Counted from the first letter of the stretch, positions 8,161 to 17,913 are shown. The stretch: DNA of 64,000 bases from PCRC01 sp040384665 (GCA_040384665.1 JAZKIY010000009.1:1-64000); one strand, 5' to 3'. The notes: a model not told the origin generated them from the sequence alone. Numbers and translations: made by a program.

Positions 8161-10383
8161 ATGACATCTCAAAACACGCCCCATCCTGTGGTCGAAGCAA
8201 ACAGCTCCACCACTTGCTGTACGTCCGCATCGACAGCCACCTCAGCCATGCAGCCAGCTACCAATGGGCAGCGTTTCCGCATCGCCTCCATGGATTGCAG
8301 CGCTGAAGAATCTGAGATTCGCCAAGCGCTGGAGCCGATTTCAGGCATCCATTCGCTCGGATTTCAGCTGGGTGACCGAACGCTCAACATCTATGCAACT
8401 GACGAAGCGCTGTCAATGGCGCTGAGCGCCATTCGCAAAGCGGGTTTTGACCCACAGCCTGTTCAGATGGGCAAAACCACACCTGCCCATGACGACGAAG
8501 ACAGCGAAGAACATGCCCACGATCAATCGGACGGCATGGCACGCCTTGCAGCTGCTTTGGCCTTCGCGGTGGTTGCCGAGGCCATCGCCTACTTCGCACC
8601 TGACCTTGCCATCTGGAAGGGTTTTGGCATGGCCGTGGCGGCACTGGCGATCTGGCTCGCGGGAATCAGCACCTACAAAAAAGGGCTGGCAGCGCTCATG
8701 CGCGGCAAGCTCAACATCAATGCCCTGATGTCGGTCGCAGTCACTGGCGCATTCTTGATAGGACAGTGGCCTGAGGCTGCGATGGTGATGGCGTTGTACG
8801 CCATTGCCGAGCTGATAGAGGCCAAAGCAGTGGACCGTGCACGCAACGCCATCAAGGGACTGCTGGCGCTGGCCCCCGAGGAGGCCCTGGTTTTGGGGGC
8901 AAACGGCGAGTGGGTGGTGACGCCAGCGGGCGCGGTACCACTGGAGGCCATCGTTCGCATCAAGCCTGGCGAGAGAGTGGCTTTGGATGGCGTGGTCACC
9001 AAAGGCAGCAGTGCCATCAACCAGGCGTCCGTCACAGGCGAGTCAATTCCAGTGGATAAGGCGCCTGGGGACGCAGTTTTTGCGGGAACGATCAACGAGA
9101 CGGGTGAGCTGGAGTTCCGGGTGACAGCAGCAGCAAACAACACCACGCTGGCGCGCATCATCCATGCCGTTGAACAAGCGCAGGGAACCCGCGCGCCCAC
9201 ACAACGTTTTGTGGATCGGTTTGCAGCGATCTACACACCAGCCGTGTTTGCAACGGCCGTAGCAGTAGCCGTTTTGATGCCCATCTTGACCAGCCTGACT
9301 TGGCTGGAAGCTGCGTACAAGGCATTGGTTTTGCTGGTCATTGCCTGTCCGTGCGCATTGGTGATATCCACACCAGTCACGGTCGTCAGCGGACTGTCTG
9401 CCGCTGCACGACGTGGGATTTTGATCAAGGGCGGCACTTATCTGGAAGGTGCACGGCTTTTGAAAGCGGTTGCACTGGACAAAACTGGAACGATCACCGA
9501 GGGGAAACCCAAGCTGGTGGACTGGCAAGTGTGGGGCCAAGCCGATGAGGCGTCAGTGAAAGTGCTTGCCGCCAGCTTGTCGTCGCGCTCTGACCATCCG
9601 GTATCACAAGCGATTACCAACGGGCTGGCGATAGCACCTGCGCCCGTCGATACCTTCGTGGCCTTGCCGGGTCGTGGCGTTTCAGGCGCGGTTGACGGGC
9701 AAATGTTGGTTTTGGGCAATCACCGTTCGATCCACGAGCGCGGCTTGTGCACACCTGAGCTTGAAAAGGCGCTGGCCGTGCAAGAGCAACAGGGCCGCAC
9801 GATCACACTGCTTGCCAATGAAACCAGCGTATTGGCGCTTTTCGCGGTGGCCGACACGATCCGGGAATCCTCCAAGCAGGCCGTGGCCGAACTTCTGGCA
9901 CTGGGGGTGACGCCCGTGATGCTGACTGGCGACAACTCCGCAACAGCGAAGGCCATTGCTGCACAGGCTGGGATCGAAGATGCGCGAGGTGATCTGCTGC
10001 CTGAAGCGAAGCTTGAAGCCATCAAGGAAATGCAGAAGCGCTATGGTGCGACAGGAATGGCAGGAGACGGCATCAACGACGCACCCGCACTGGCCCAGGC
10101 CGATATAGGTTTTGCCATGGGCGGTGCTGGCACCGATACGGCCATAGAAGCTGCCGATGTGGTGATCATGAACGACGACTTGCAGCGGGTGGCCGAGACG
10201 GTACGCCTGTCGCAACGCACGCACGCCGTACTTTGGCAAAACATCAGCCTGGCCCTGGGAATCAAAAGCATCTTTTTGGTGATGGCTGTGTTTGGAACCG
10301 CCAGCATGTGGATGGCGGTGTTTGCCGACATGGGCGCCAGCCTGCTGGTGGTTGCCAATGGCCTGAGATTGCTGCGCAAATGA
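8161..10383 (+). CDS. cadA: P1B-type heavy-metal ATPase, Pb/Cd/Zn exporting (CadA/PbrA)
   Basis: This 740-aa inner-membrane pump exports divalent soft metals at the cost of ATP. The sequence shows an N-terminal Cys pair (STTCC), a degenerate heavy-metal-associated domain with MDCSAEE in place of GMxCxxC, a His/Asp-rich linker (HDDEDSEEHAHD), TGES, the transport motif CPC in VIACPCALVIS near residue 397, the phosphorylation motif DKTGT at Asp440, and GDGINDAPA near 636. The ATG at 8161 lies where the MerR-type promoter should start transcription, so the mRNA may be leaderless. An in-frame ATG at 8248 is an alternative. It overlaps lspA by 4 bp (ATGA). Confidence 0.93.
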   Translation: MTSQNTPHPVVEANSSTTCCTSASTATSAMQPATNGQRFRIASMDCSAEESEIRQALEPISGIHSLGFQLGDRTLNIYATDEALSMALSAIRKAGFDPQPVQMGKTTPAHDDEDSEEHAHDQSDGMARLAAALAFAVVAEAIAYFAPDLAIWKGFGMAVAALAIWLAGISTYKKGLAALMRGKLNINALMSVAVTGAFLIGQWPEAAMVMALYAIAELIEAKAVDRARNAIKGLLALAPEEALVLGANGEWVVTPAGAVPLEAIVRIKPGERVALDGVVTKGSSAINQASVTGESIPVDKAPGDAVFAGTINETGELEFRVTAAANNTTLARIIHAVEQAQGTRAPTQRFVDRFAAIYTPAVFATAVAVAVLMPILTSLTWLEAAYKALVLLVIACPCALVISTPVTVVSGLSAAARRGILIKGGTYLEGARLLKAVALDKTGTITEGKPKLVDWQVWGQADEASVKVLAASLSSRSDHPVSQAITNGLAIAPAPVDTFVALPGRGVSGAVDGQMLVLGNHRSIHERGLCTPELEKALAVQEQQGRTITLLANETSVLALFAVADTIRESSKQAVAELLALGVTPVMLTGDNSATAKAIAAQAGIEDARGDLLPEAKLEAIKEMQKRYGATGMAGDGINDAPALAQADIGFAMGGAGTDTAIEAADVVIMNDDLQRVAETVRLSQRTHAVLWQNISLALGIKSIFLVMAVFGTASMWMAVFADMGASLLVVANGLRLLRK

Positions 10384-10919
10384 CGAGCTTGAACCCAAAA
10401 CCTCTCGCTCGCAGAGTGCTGCAGGTCAAGCCTTCAATCAGGTCAGTTTGGGTGATGGTTCTGCTGATCTTCGTACTCGACATGGCATTCAAATCCTGGG
10501 TGCATCAGCAGCTCGACGACCTTCAGGTCATAAACGTCACACCATTCTTCAACCTTGTGCATGTTCACAATACCGGCGCGGCGTTCAGTTTTCTTGCTGA
10601 CGCAGGTGGGTGGCAACGGTGGCTTTTCATTGGGGTGGCCGGAGCTATTTCATCCTGGTTGGCCTGGTCGTTGTCTCGGTCATTCAGTCAGCTGGAGCGG
10701 ATCGCCTTCGCTTCGCTCTTGGGTGGTGCTTTGGGGAATCTGGTTGACAGGCTGTTTCGAGGCTACGTGGTGGATTACCTCGATCTGAACTGGCAAGCCT
10801 GGCATTGGCCTGCTTTTAACTTGGCGGACATGGCCATTTGCGCTGGTGCAGTGCTGCTGGTATGGCATTCTTTCAAAATCGCTTCGCCCAATGCGAATGA
10901 GTCAAAAACTTCGCCGTGA
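10380..10919 (+). CDS. lspA: Lipoprotein signal peptidase (signal peptidase II), PbrC-like
   Basis: This 179-aa membrane aspartyl protease has four hydrophobic helices and the two catalytic-Asp motifs GNLVDRLF and FNLADMAIC, plus VHNTGAAFS. It cleaves prolipoprotein signals before the lipidated Cys. Its ATG overlaps the cadA stop (ATGA), so it is translationally coupled to the ATPase. The same pairing occurs in pbr lead-resistance operons, where the peptidase (PbrC) is thought to process a lipoprotein involved in lead sequestration. It is therefore a second, island-borne copy beside the housekeeping lspA. Confidence 0.92.
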   Translation: MTSLNPKPLARRVLQVKPSIRSVWVMVLLIFVLDMAFKSWVHQQLDDLQVINVTPFFNLVHVHNTGAAFSFLADAGGWQRWLFIGVAGAISSWLAWSLSRSFSQLERIAFASLLGGALGNLVDRLFRGYVVDYLDLNWQAWHWPAFNLADMAICAGAVLLVWHSFKIASPNANESKTSP

Positions 10920-10979
10920 ACAAGTTGGATGCCGCTCCGTTCTCTGAACTTTCTTAAAGCCGTCGTATCATCTATACCC

Positions 10980-11348
10980 ATGTTGCGCTATCTGCTCATC
11001 GCTGTGTTCGTTTTCCAGTCCCTTCAAATGGGTCTGGCCAATGCGCGCGTCACAGCAGAAGCGGCGCATGCCGTCGCCCACGGCCATGCGTCGGCGGTCA
11101 TCGCCGAGTTGGAGATATCCCCAAACTGCGACAACTGCCAAATTGACGGTCACAGTCACCAGTGCCATGACAACCACACTCACCACACCACCGTGGTGGG
11201 CCTTGGCTCAGATCATCCACTCTGGGTGAATGCCAGTGGCGCTGGGCTTGGAATTTCCGGCGGCTCAGCGCTCCTCTCATCAGGTTCTCTTTCGAGAATT
11301 GAACGTCCCAAATGGGCCACCACGACGCCTGTCGTGGTGAATCTTTAA
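10980..11348 (+). CDS. czcI: CzcI-like periplasmic His-rich protein
   Basis: The 122-aa product from the ATG at 10980 begins with a signal peptide (MLRYLLIAVFVFQSLQMGLA, then NA). The mature part is rich in His and Cys: AHAVAHGHAS, CDNCQIDGHSHQCHDNHTHH. Position just upstream of czcC, the size and the metal-binding cluster match CzcI, which modulates the czcCBA pump. An upstream ATG at 10929 in frame would spoil the signal peptide, so I prefer 10980, although neither has a strong ribosome-binding site. Confidence 0.65.
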   Translation: MLRYLLIAVFVFQSLQMGLANARVTAEAAHAVAHGHASAVIAELEISPNCDNCQIDGHSHQCHDNHTHHTTVVGLGSDHPLWVNASGAGLGISGGSALLSSGSLSRIERPKWATTTPVVVNL

Positions 11349-11430
11349 GCAGTTTTCTCGTCTCTCCCAGCGGATAGGCCGCTGACGCTTGGAGCTTCAC
11401 CGAAGTTGTTGACCCACTTCGGAGAACGCT

Positions 11431-12663
11431 GTGTTCATCCATTTCAATCGCCCTTTTTTGGGCCCATGGCACGCGTGTGGCGTTGCCATGCTGTTACTTG
11501 TCTCAACCACGGCGCATTCGCAGAATGACGCCCCACCCACCCTGGCGGCGTCATTGGAGGCCGCATGGTCACTGAGTCCAAGCGTACGTTCGTTGCAAAA
11601 CAGACAGGCCGAGCTGAATGCGCGCCAACGCGCCTCAGAGGCGCTCCTCTCCAGGCCGCCCAGCGTGACGCTGACGCACCGTAACGACCGCCCAGCTTCC
11701 AATCAAGGACTGCGCGAATACGAAGCGGAGCTGGGGCTACCGCTATGGAACCCCGGCGTGCGCAGTGCCACGGCCACGCAAATCGCCGCCGACCGCACCG
11801 CATTTGACAACCAGCAGCGCAGCGCCAAGCTGGCGCTTGCGGCGCAAGTGCGTGAACTGGCTGTCAACGCCGCTCTTGTGGCACTGGAGCGCGACCTGGC
11901 GCGGCGCAAACAATCGGAGGCGCAGGCCCTGGCGCAAGACGTGCAAAAGCGCGTCACAGCCGGCGAATCTGCGCGCCTGGATGCCTTGCTTACCCAGGCG
12001 GCTTCAAAGCAAACGGCTGCTTTGGCCGCGCAGTCAGAAGCAGCTTTGACACAGCTGCAAGGCCAGTGGCGCGCGTTGACGGGCTTGACGCAGATTGCCC
12101 AAGCAGCGGAGACCGATAAAGCGTCTACGGTGGGCGAGCATCCGCTGATAGAGAACGCACAGGCCAGAGTTCGCGCAGCCGAAGCCCGCCTTGCCCTGAC
12201 CGATGCCGACCGGCGTGATCCGGTGGAACTCGGGGTGGGGGTCACGCGGGACCGGTCTGTTTTTGGTGAAAGTGCCCAAAACGCCGTTCGCCTGTCGGTC
12301 CGTATCCCATTTGGTGGCGACAACCGGAATGCGCCGCGTCTGGCCGCAGCACGGGCTGAACTTGACGCTGCACTGGCCGACAAAGAGGCCATTTCGCGAC
12401 AGGTTGAGGCCGAGGTGACCAATGCGAGGGCTGCGCTGCAGGCGGCCCGGCAAGCCGCTTCGCTGGCCGGCGAACGGTCGGCACTGAGCAGCGAAGCACA
12501 AGGGCTGATTGCCAGGTCCTACCAACTGGGCGAAAGCGATTTGCCCACCCGGCTGCGCGCAGAAAACGAGCGATTCGATGCCGAACTCGCGCTGGTCCGC
12601 GCCCGCACTGAACAACAAAGAGCGGTATCCCGCCTCAATCAAGCACAAGGACTGTTGCCATGA
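11431..12663 (+). CDS. czcC: CzcC-type outer membrane efflux protein (TolC family)
   Basis: This 410-aa protein starts at a GTG with GGAG 6 bp before it and has a signal peptide ending near HSQ. The rest is long amphipathic alpha-helix with heptad Ala/Leu/Gln content and two repeats, as in TolC-family trimeric channels. It would form the outer-membrane exit of the CzcCBA tripartite metal pump. It overlaps the next gene by 4 bp. Confidence 0.88.
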   Translation: MFIHFNRPFLGPWHACGVAMLLLVSTTAHSQNDAPPTLAASLEAAWSLSPSVRSLQNRQAELNARQRASEALLSRPPSVTLTHRNDRPASNQGLREYEAELGLPLWNPGVRSATATQIAADRTAFDNQQRSAKLALAAQVRELAVNAALVALERDLARRKQSEAQALAQDVQKRVTAGESARLDALLTQAASKQTAALAAQSEAALTQLQGQWRALTGLTQIAQAAETDKASTVGEHPLIENAQARVRAAEARLALTDADRRDPVELGVGVTRDRSVFGESAQNAVRLSVRIPFGGDNRNAPRLAAARAELDAALADKEAISRQVEAEVTNARAALQAARQAASLAGERSALSSEAQGLIARSYQLGESDLPTRLRAENERFDAELALVRARTEQQRAVSRLNQAQGLLP

Positions 12664-13238
12664 CTCTCGCCATTTCCCAAAGCCGTTGGGCTCAAACAAC
12701 ACGCATGCTCCTGGCCTGTCTGCTGCTGGCTGTCCAGTTCCCATTGCTTGCGGACGAAGGCCATTCGAATGGCGCTGCACCCGCAGCCAGCAGCGGCCCC
12801 GCGCTGCCACGTTTCACCGCGCACTCCGACTTGTTTGAAACGGTCGGCGTGCTCGATGGCGCCGAGTTTTCGTTTCTGATTGATCGGTACGAGACCAACG
12901 AGCCGGTGCTGGATGCCAAGGTAGAGATTGAGTCCGGCAGCCTGAAATCACCGCTTGCATTTCACGCCGATCACGGGGGCTACAGCATGCCATCAGAAGC
13001 CTTCAAAAAGCCCGGCACCTACGCGATCACCTTGACGATAACGGCCGGCGACCAAACCGATTTACTCACCGGGGAACTGGTTGTCCCTGACCCTGAGGCT
13101 GTTCATGCCAGCGACACGCCCAGCAAGCCATGGGGCCTGTGGTCAGGCATTGCAGCCGCATTGCTAGCGCTAGCCGCTGTTGTGATTTGGCGTCTGCGCC
13201 AGCCCAGAGCCGGACGGTCCAAGTCCGTGAGCATTTGA
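12660..13238 (+). CDS. Membrane-anchored periplasmic protein of the czc operon, function unknown
   Basis: This 192-aa protein has an N-terminal signal (LLACLLLAVQFPLLA), a beta-rich periplasmic domain (LDGAEFSFLIDRYETNEPVL, then DAKVEIESG) and a single C-terminal helix (LWSGIAAALLALAAVVIW) with a basic tail. It sits between czcC and czcB with a 4-bp overlap (ATGA) at its start. Such an extra gene recurs in czc-like operons of Comamonadaceae, as far as I recall. The domain looks like a metal-sensing or adaptor beta-sandwich, but that is a guess. Confidence 0.7.
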   Translation: MTLAISQSRWAQTTRMLLACLLLAVQFPLLADEGHSNGAAPAASSGPALPRFTAHSDLFETVGVLDGAEFSFLIDRYETNEPVLDAKVEIESGSLKSPLAFHADHGGYSMPSEAFKKPGTYAITLTITAGDQTDLLTGELVVPDPEAVHASDTPSKPWGLWSGIAAALLALAAVVIWRLRQPRAGRSKSVSI

Positions 13239-13255
13239 TCATCAGGAATAAAAAA

Positions 13256-14380
13256 ATGAAACAGACTATTTCCATGCTGTCGGTGGCGCTCTTGCTCACC
13301 GCGCTGGCCTATCCGCCCACCGTCCTTTCGGGCGAAGGGCATGACCATGGCGATGAAGCACCCGCCGTCACCAACGCCAATTCGCCTAAGCGCCTGCCGG
13401 ATGGCGATGTTTTTCTGCCCAAACAGTCTCAGCGCCAACTGGGTGTTCGCACCGTTGTCGCCACCCAAGCCAGTTTGCCCAAGACCCTTGAGTTGAGCGG
13501 TCGGGTGTTGATGGACCCCAACGCAGGCGGCCGCGTGCAGGCCAGCATTGCTGGTCGGGTAGAGCCGGGCCCCAAAGGCCTCCCTGCACTCGGGCAAACT
13601 GTCCGCAAAGGAGAGGTTTTGGCCATCGTGCGCGCCTCGGCTAGCCCGATTGACCGGGCCAACCAGGTCGCCCAGAGCGCGGAGTTGCGCGCCCAGCTAG
13701 ACCTGGCCCAGCGGCGCGTTACCCGCTTTGCGCAATTGGAAGGCACCATCGCGCAGAAAGACCAGGACGCCGCCAGAAGCGATGTGTTCAGCCTGGAGCA
13801 GCGGCTCGCGGCAGTGCAAGCCAGCGTGTCGGCCGCCGAATCCCTGGTCGCCCCGGTGGCCGGCGTGGTGGCCACCAGCAATGCGTTGGCAGGCCAGGTG
13901 ATCGAAGCACGCGAACTGCTGTTTGAGATCATCGACCCGGCGCGCCTGACCATCGAGGCCAGTGCTTTTGACGCCTCGTTTATCGGCAACATTGCGGGAG
14001 CCAGTGTCGGCACGCCGGGTGGCAAGGACAGCATCCCTCTGCAATTCGCTGGTGCCGGGCGCAGCCTGCGCGAAGGGGCCATTCCGCTGCAGTTCCGTAC
14101 CACCGGCAAGTCACCACTGCCACTAGCGGTCAACCAGCCGGTCAAGGTCATTGTCCAGACCAAAGAATTGGTACAAGGCTTCGCCGTGCCGGCGTCTGCC
14201 ATCGCCAAGAACCCCAGCAATCAGGACATCGTCTGGGTGCACACCGGCGCGGAGGTGTTCGCGTCACGCACGGTCCGGTCTGTGGCCCTGGATGGCGCTC
14301 GGGTGTCGGTGCTGGACGGCCTCAAGGCCGGTGACCGTGTGGTGACACAGGGCGCGGCTTTGATCAACCAGGTGAGGTAA
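13256..14380 (+). CDS. czcB: CzcB-type periplasmic adaptor (membrane fusion protein)
   Basis: This 374-aa protein starts at MKQTISMLSV with a signal peptide ending near SGEG. A short His-rich N-terminus (EGHDHGDEA) follows, then a lipoyl/barrel-sandwich half (AGRVEPGPKGLPALGQTVRK), a helical hairpin, the second lipoyl half (PVAGVVATSN) and a beta-barrel plus membrane-proximal domain. The frame is open upstream but the ATG at 13256 is the natural signal-peptide start. It bridges CzcA and CzcC, and czcA follows 3 bp downstream. Confidence 0.9.
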   Translation: MKQTISMLSVALLLTALAYPPTVLSGEGHDHGDEAPAVTNANSPKRLPDGDVFLPKQSQRQLGVRTVVATQASLPKTLELSGRVLMDPNAGGRVQASIAGRVEPGPKGLPALGQTVRKGEVLAIVRASASPIDRANQVAQSAELRAQLDLAQRRVTRFAQLEGTIAQKDQDAARSDVFSLEQRLAAVQASVSAAESLVAPVAGVVATSNALAGQVIEARELLFEIIDPARLTIEASAFDASFIGNIAGASVGTPGGKDSIPLQFAGAGRSLREGAIPLQFRTTGKSPLPLAVNQPVKVIVQTKELVQGFAVPASAIAKNPSNQDIVWVHTGAEVFASRTVRSVALDGARVSVLDGLKAGDRVVTQGAALINQVR

Positions 14381-14383
14381 GCC

Positions 14384-17300
14384 ATGTTCAACAAACTGGT
14401 TTATTTCTCGCTGCACAACCGGCTGATCGTCGTGTTGGCGTCGCTGGTGTTGCTGCTGTACGGTGGCTACACCTTGACCCGGCTGCCGGTGGACGTGTTC
14501 CCCAACCTCAACAAACCCACGGTCACCATCCAGGCCGAAGCCGGTGGCATGGCACCCGAAGAGGTGGAGCAACTGATCACCTTTCCGCTGGAAACGGCGA
14601 TGGCCGGTATTCCGGGCGTGGAAGGCACACGCTCTGTTTCCAGCGTCGGCTTGTCGTTCGTGTACGTCAGCTTTGACTGGAAAACCGACATCTACCGCGC
14701 CCGCCAATTGGTCGGCGAACGGCTGGCCGCCGCGCGTGAGGCATTGCCACCCGGCGTGTCCCATGTGGGCATGGGGCCCATCAGCTCCATCATGGGCGAA
14801 ATCATGCTGCTGGCATTGCCGATTGATGTCAGCAAAATCAACCCCATGCTGGTGCGCGAGTACGCCGACTTCGTGATCCGCCCTCGACTGCTGAGCTTGC
14901 CGGGCGTAGCCCAAGTGGTCCCTATAGGCGGTGAGGTCCGCCAGTACCAGGTGCAGCCAGACAGCGCGCGCATGGCGGCACTGGGCGTGACGGTGGAGCA
15001 GGTGGCAGATACGTTGAAAAGCTTTTCAGCCAACACCAGCGGTGGCTTTCTGGAACTCAATTCACGCGAGTACCTGATCCGCAACATCGGTCGCACCACC
15101 CGGCTGGAAGACCTGGCGAAACTCCCGGTAGCCTTCAAGAACCAGCAGGCCATCCAACTGAGCCAGGTGGCGGAGGTGAAGTTCGCGCCGGCCATCAAGC
15201 GTGGCGATGCGGGCCTGAACGGCCAGCCTGCCGTGATTCTGGGCATCCAGAAACAGCCCGACGCGGATACGGTGAAGCTGACGCAGCAGATAGAAGTTGC
15301 GCTGGAAGAACTCAAAAAGGGCTTGCCACCCGGCATGGGCGAGCCGCGCATCACGATGCGGCAGGCCAGCTTCATCGAATCGTCGGTGGACACGCTGAAA
15401 GGCAAATTGCTCGCTGCCGGCATGGTGGTGGCGGTGGTGCTGTATTTCTTTCTGCTGAACCTGCGCACCACGCTGATAGCGCTGACGGCGATTCCACTGT
15501 CGGTGATGCTGACGGTGGTTGTATTCCAGTACTTTGGCTTCTCCATCAACACCATGACGCTGGGCGGCCTGACGATTGCCATTGGCGGCCTGGTCGACGA
15601 TGCGGTGGTGGGGGTGGAGAACGTGCTCCGGCGCCTGAAGGAAGACCGTGTGGCCCATCCCAACGCTCGGCTTGGGCCTTTGGAGTTGATCGCCAAGTCC
15701 ACGCTGGAAGTGCGCTCGGCCATCGTTTACGCCACCATCATCATTGTGCTGGTGCTGCTGCCGTTGTTCTTCCTGCCCGGCATCGAAGGCCGTCTGATGC
15801 AGCCGCTGGCAGTGGCCTACATCGTGTCGCTGCTGGCGTCGATGCTGGTGTCCGTTACCGTCACACCTGTGATGGCCTACTACCTGCTGCCCAAGATCAA
15901 GGGGCTGGAGCATGGTGATACCAAGGTACAAGCCTGGGTCAAGACCCGGTATGCGGGCAGCTTGCAGAAGGTACTCAATGCACCCAAAGGCTGGGTTGTG
16001 GCAGGCGGGGCGGCTGTCGTTTTGGCTGGCGCGGTAGTGCCGTTTTTCCCGACCACCTTCCTTCCACCCTTCAACGAAGGTGTCGCGCTGGTTGGTCTGC
16101 GGTTAAACCCTGGGACCACGCTGGCAGAGACCTCGCGCATCGGTGCCGTGGCCGAAAAAGCACTTGTGGGTGTGCCCGAGGTAGCGTATGTCGGTCGCCG
16201 TTCAGGTCGCGCCGAGCTGGACGAGCATGCCGAGGGCGTGCATGTGTCCGAGCTGGACCTGCGCCTGAAACCAAGCGACCGCAGCGTGGCCGAGATCTAC
16301 GCCGACATCCGCAATCGCATCTCCAGCCTGCCGGCAGCCATCAGTATTGGTCAGCCGATCAGCCACCGCATCGACAGCCTGCTGTCGGGCGTACGCGCGC
16401 AGATCGCCATCAAGATTTATGGCGACGATCTGGACACGCTGCGTGGCCAGGCCGAAGCGCTGCGCCAAAAGCTGGCCGGCATCGGGGGTCTGGTCGATCT
16501 GGAGGTGGAAAAACAGGTGCTGACGCCGCAGATCAAGGTGACGGTGGACTACGACAAGGCCCGTGGCTACGGCATCGCGCCGCCCAAGCTGCTGCAGGAG
16601 TTGCAGATGCTGATCGACGGCGAAAAGATCACGCAGATTGTTGAGGGCAGCCGCCGTTTTGACCTGGTGCTGCGCCTGCCAGAGACGGAACGCGGCATTG
16701 AGGGCCTGCGCAACCTCTTGATCGACACGCCTGCGGGGCGCATTCCCTTGTCGCAAATGGCCAGTGTGGACGAAGGCGATGGCCCCAACCAGGTCAGTCG
16801 GGACGATGGGCGCCGGCGCATCGTGCTGTCGGCCAACGCCTCGGGCCGTGCACTCAGTGACGTGGTGGCTGACATCCGCAAAGTTACTGGAGACACCGCG
16901 CTTCCTGCCGGCTACTTCATCACGCTGGGTGGTCAGTTTCAGGCGCAGGAAGATGCCTCGCGGCTGATTGGTTTGCTGTCGTTGGCATCTGCGGCGCTGA
17001 TCTTCTTCATCCTGTACTCGCGCTATCGCTCGGCCGTGCTGGCGGCCATCATCATGGCCAACATTCCGCTGGCCCTGGTGGGGGCGGTGATTGGCCTGTG
17101 GATTTCGGGGCAGCCGCTGAGCGTGGCTGCGCTGGTGGGCTTCATCACGTTGGCAGGCATTGCCATACGCAATGGCATCCTGAAGGTCTCGCACTACGTC
17201 AATTTGTGCGCCTTTGAAGGCGAGAAATTTGGCACGCAGATGCTGGTGCGCGGCTCGCTGGAGCGGCTGACGCCAGTGCTGATGACGGCCTTGGTAGCGG

Positions 17301-17497
17301 CATTTGCTCTGGCCCCCCTGCTATTTGAAGCAGAGATGCCGGGCACAGAGATTCTTCACCCCGTGGCGGTGGTGATATTCGGCGGCCTGATCACCTCAAC
17401 CCTCCTCGACTCCTTCCTCACGCCCGCCATGGTATGGCTCTTTGGCCGCAAACCGATTGAGGCGCTTGCGACTGATTCCGGCAACGAAGCATTCTGA
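14384..17497 (+). CDS. czcA: CzcA-type RND heavy-metal efflux pump
   Basis: This 1037-aa inner-membrane proton antiporter has the RND layout of 12 helices and two periplasmic loops. The N-terminus (LVYFSLHNRLIVVLASLVLL) and PVDVFPNLN, GMAPEEVEQLITFPLE are family-typical. The transmembrane 4 signature reads GGLVDDAVVGVEN (residues about 404-416) and not the DFGX3DGAX3VEN of classical CzcA. This places it in a divergent HME group, so the Zn/Cd/Co substrate is inferred from neighbours. Three bp separate it from czcB. Confidence 0.9.
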   Translation: MFNKLVYFSLHNRLIVVLASLVLLLYGGYTLTRLPVDVFPNLNKPTVTIQAEAGGMAPEEVEQLITFPLETAMAGIPGVEGTRSVSSVGLSFVYVSFDWKTDIYRARQLVGERLAAAREALPPGVSHVGMGPISSIMGEIMLLALPIDVSKINPMLVREYADFVIRPRLLSLPGVAQVVPIGGEVRQYQVQPDSARMAALGVTVEQVADTLKSFSANTSGGFLELNSREYLIRNIGRTTRLEDLAKLPVAFKNQQAIQLSQVAEVKFAPAIKRGDAGLNGQPAVILGIQKQPDADTVKLTQQIEVALEELKKGLPPGMGEPRITMRQASFIESSVDTLKGKLLAAGMVVAVVLYFFLLNLRTTLIALTAIPLSVMLTVVVFQYFGFSINTMTLGGLTIAIGGLVDDAVVGVENVLRRLKEDRVAHPNARLGPLELIAKSTLEVRSAIVYATIIIVLVLLPLFFLPGIEGRLMQPLAVAYIVSLLASMLVSVTVTPVMAYYLLPKIKGLEHGDTKVQAWVKTRYAGSLQKVLNAPKGWVVAGGAAVVLAGAVVPFFPTTFLPPFNEGVALVGLRLNPGTTLAETSRIGAVAEKALVGVPEVAYVGRRSGRAELDEHAEGVHVSELDLRLKPSDRSVAEIYADIRNRISSLPAAISIGQPISHRIDSLLSGVRAQIAIKIYGDDLDTLRGQAEALRQKLAGIGGLVDLEVEKQVLTPQIKVTVDYDKARGYGIAPPKLLQELQMLIDGEKITQIVEGSRRFDLVLRLPETERGIEGLRNLLIDTPAGRIPLSQMASVDEGDGPNQVSRDDGRRRIVLSANASGRALSDVVADIRKVTGDTALPAGYFITLGGQFQAQEDASRLIGLLSLASAALIFFILYSRYRSAVLAAIIMANIPLALVGAVIGLWISGQPLSVAALVGFITLAGIAIRNGILKVSHYVNLCAFEGEKFGTQMLVRGSLERLTPVLMTALVAAFALAPLLFEAEMPGTEILHPVAVVIFGGLITSTLLDSFLTPAMVWLFGRKPIEALATDSGNEAF

Positions 17498-17526
17498 TTT
17501 TTTACCCACCCCTTAAAGGAAATTCC

Positions 17527-17907
17527 ATGAAAGCCCAAGCACTGACCCTCGCCGCTCTGTTGAGCATCACTGCGGCCTCATTTGCAGCCGGTGACCACAA
17601 ACATGACCATGTGGCCAAGCATGGCGGCATCGTCGTGGAAACTAAACAAGGCGACCTCGAAATCGTCGCCAAGCCCGATGTGATCCAGTTGTATGTTGAC
17701 GACCACGGCAAACCCGCCAAGCTGGATGGCGCAAAAGCCAAGGTGACTTTGCTCAATGGTGCGGAGAAGTCGGACGTCGAACTGGCTGTCGCGGGAGACA
17801 GATTGGAAGCCAAGGGTACTTACAAGGTCTCTCAAGGAACCAAAGGCGTAGCTGTGCTCACCCTGGCAGGCAAGTCACCAGTAACGGTACGGTTTTCGGT
17901 GAAATGA
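17527..17907 (+). CDS. Small periplasmic His-containing protein of the czc operon
   Basis: This 126-aa protein has a clean signal peptide (MKAQALTLAALLSITAASFA) and a mature start GDHKHDHVAKHGG that could bind metal, followed by a beta-rich domain (VETKQGDLEIVAKPDVIQLY). It follows czcA by 29 bp with an AAAGGA site. Similar proteins occur after czcA/cusA-like genes. A periplasmic metal chaperone or buffer is plausible, but the family is not characterised to my knowledge. Confidence 0.7.
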   Translation: MKAQALTLAALLSITAASFAAGDHKHDHVAKHGGIVVETKQGDLEIVAKPDVIQLYVDDHGKPAKLDGAKAKVTLLNGAEKSDVELAVAGDRLEAKGTYKVSQGTKGVAVLTLAGKSPVTVRFSVK

Positions 17908-17913
17908 CCCACC

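Noticed and set aside
16202..17194. 330-aa frame antisense to czcA
   Set aside because: The sense RND pump is certain. The frame is a high-GC shadow.
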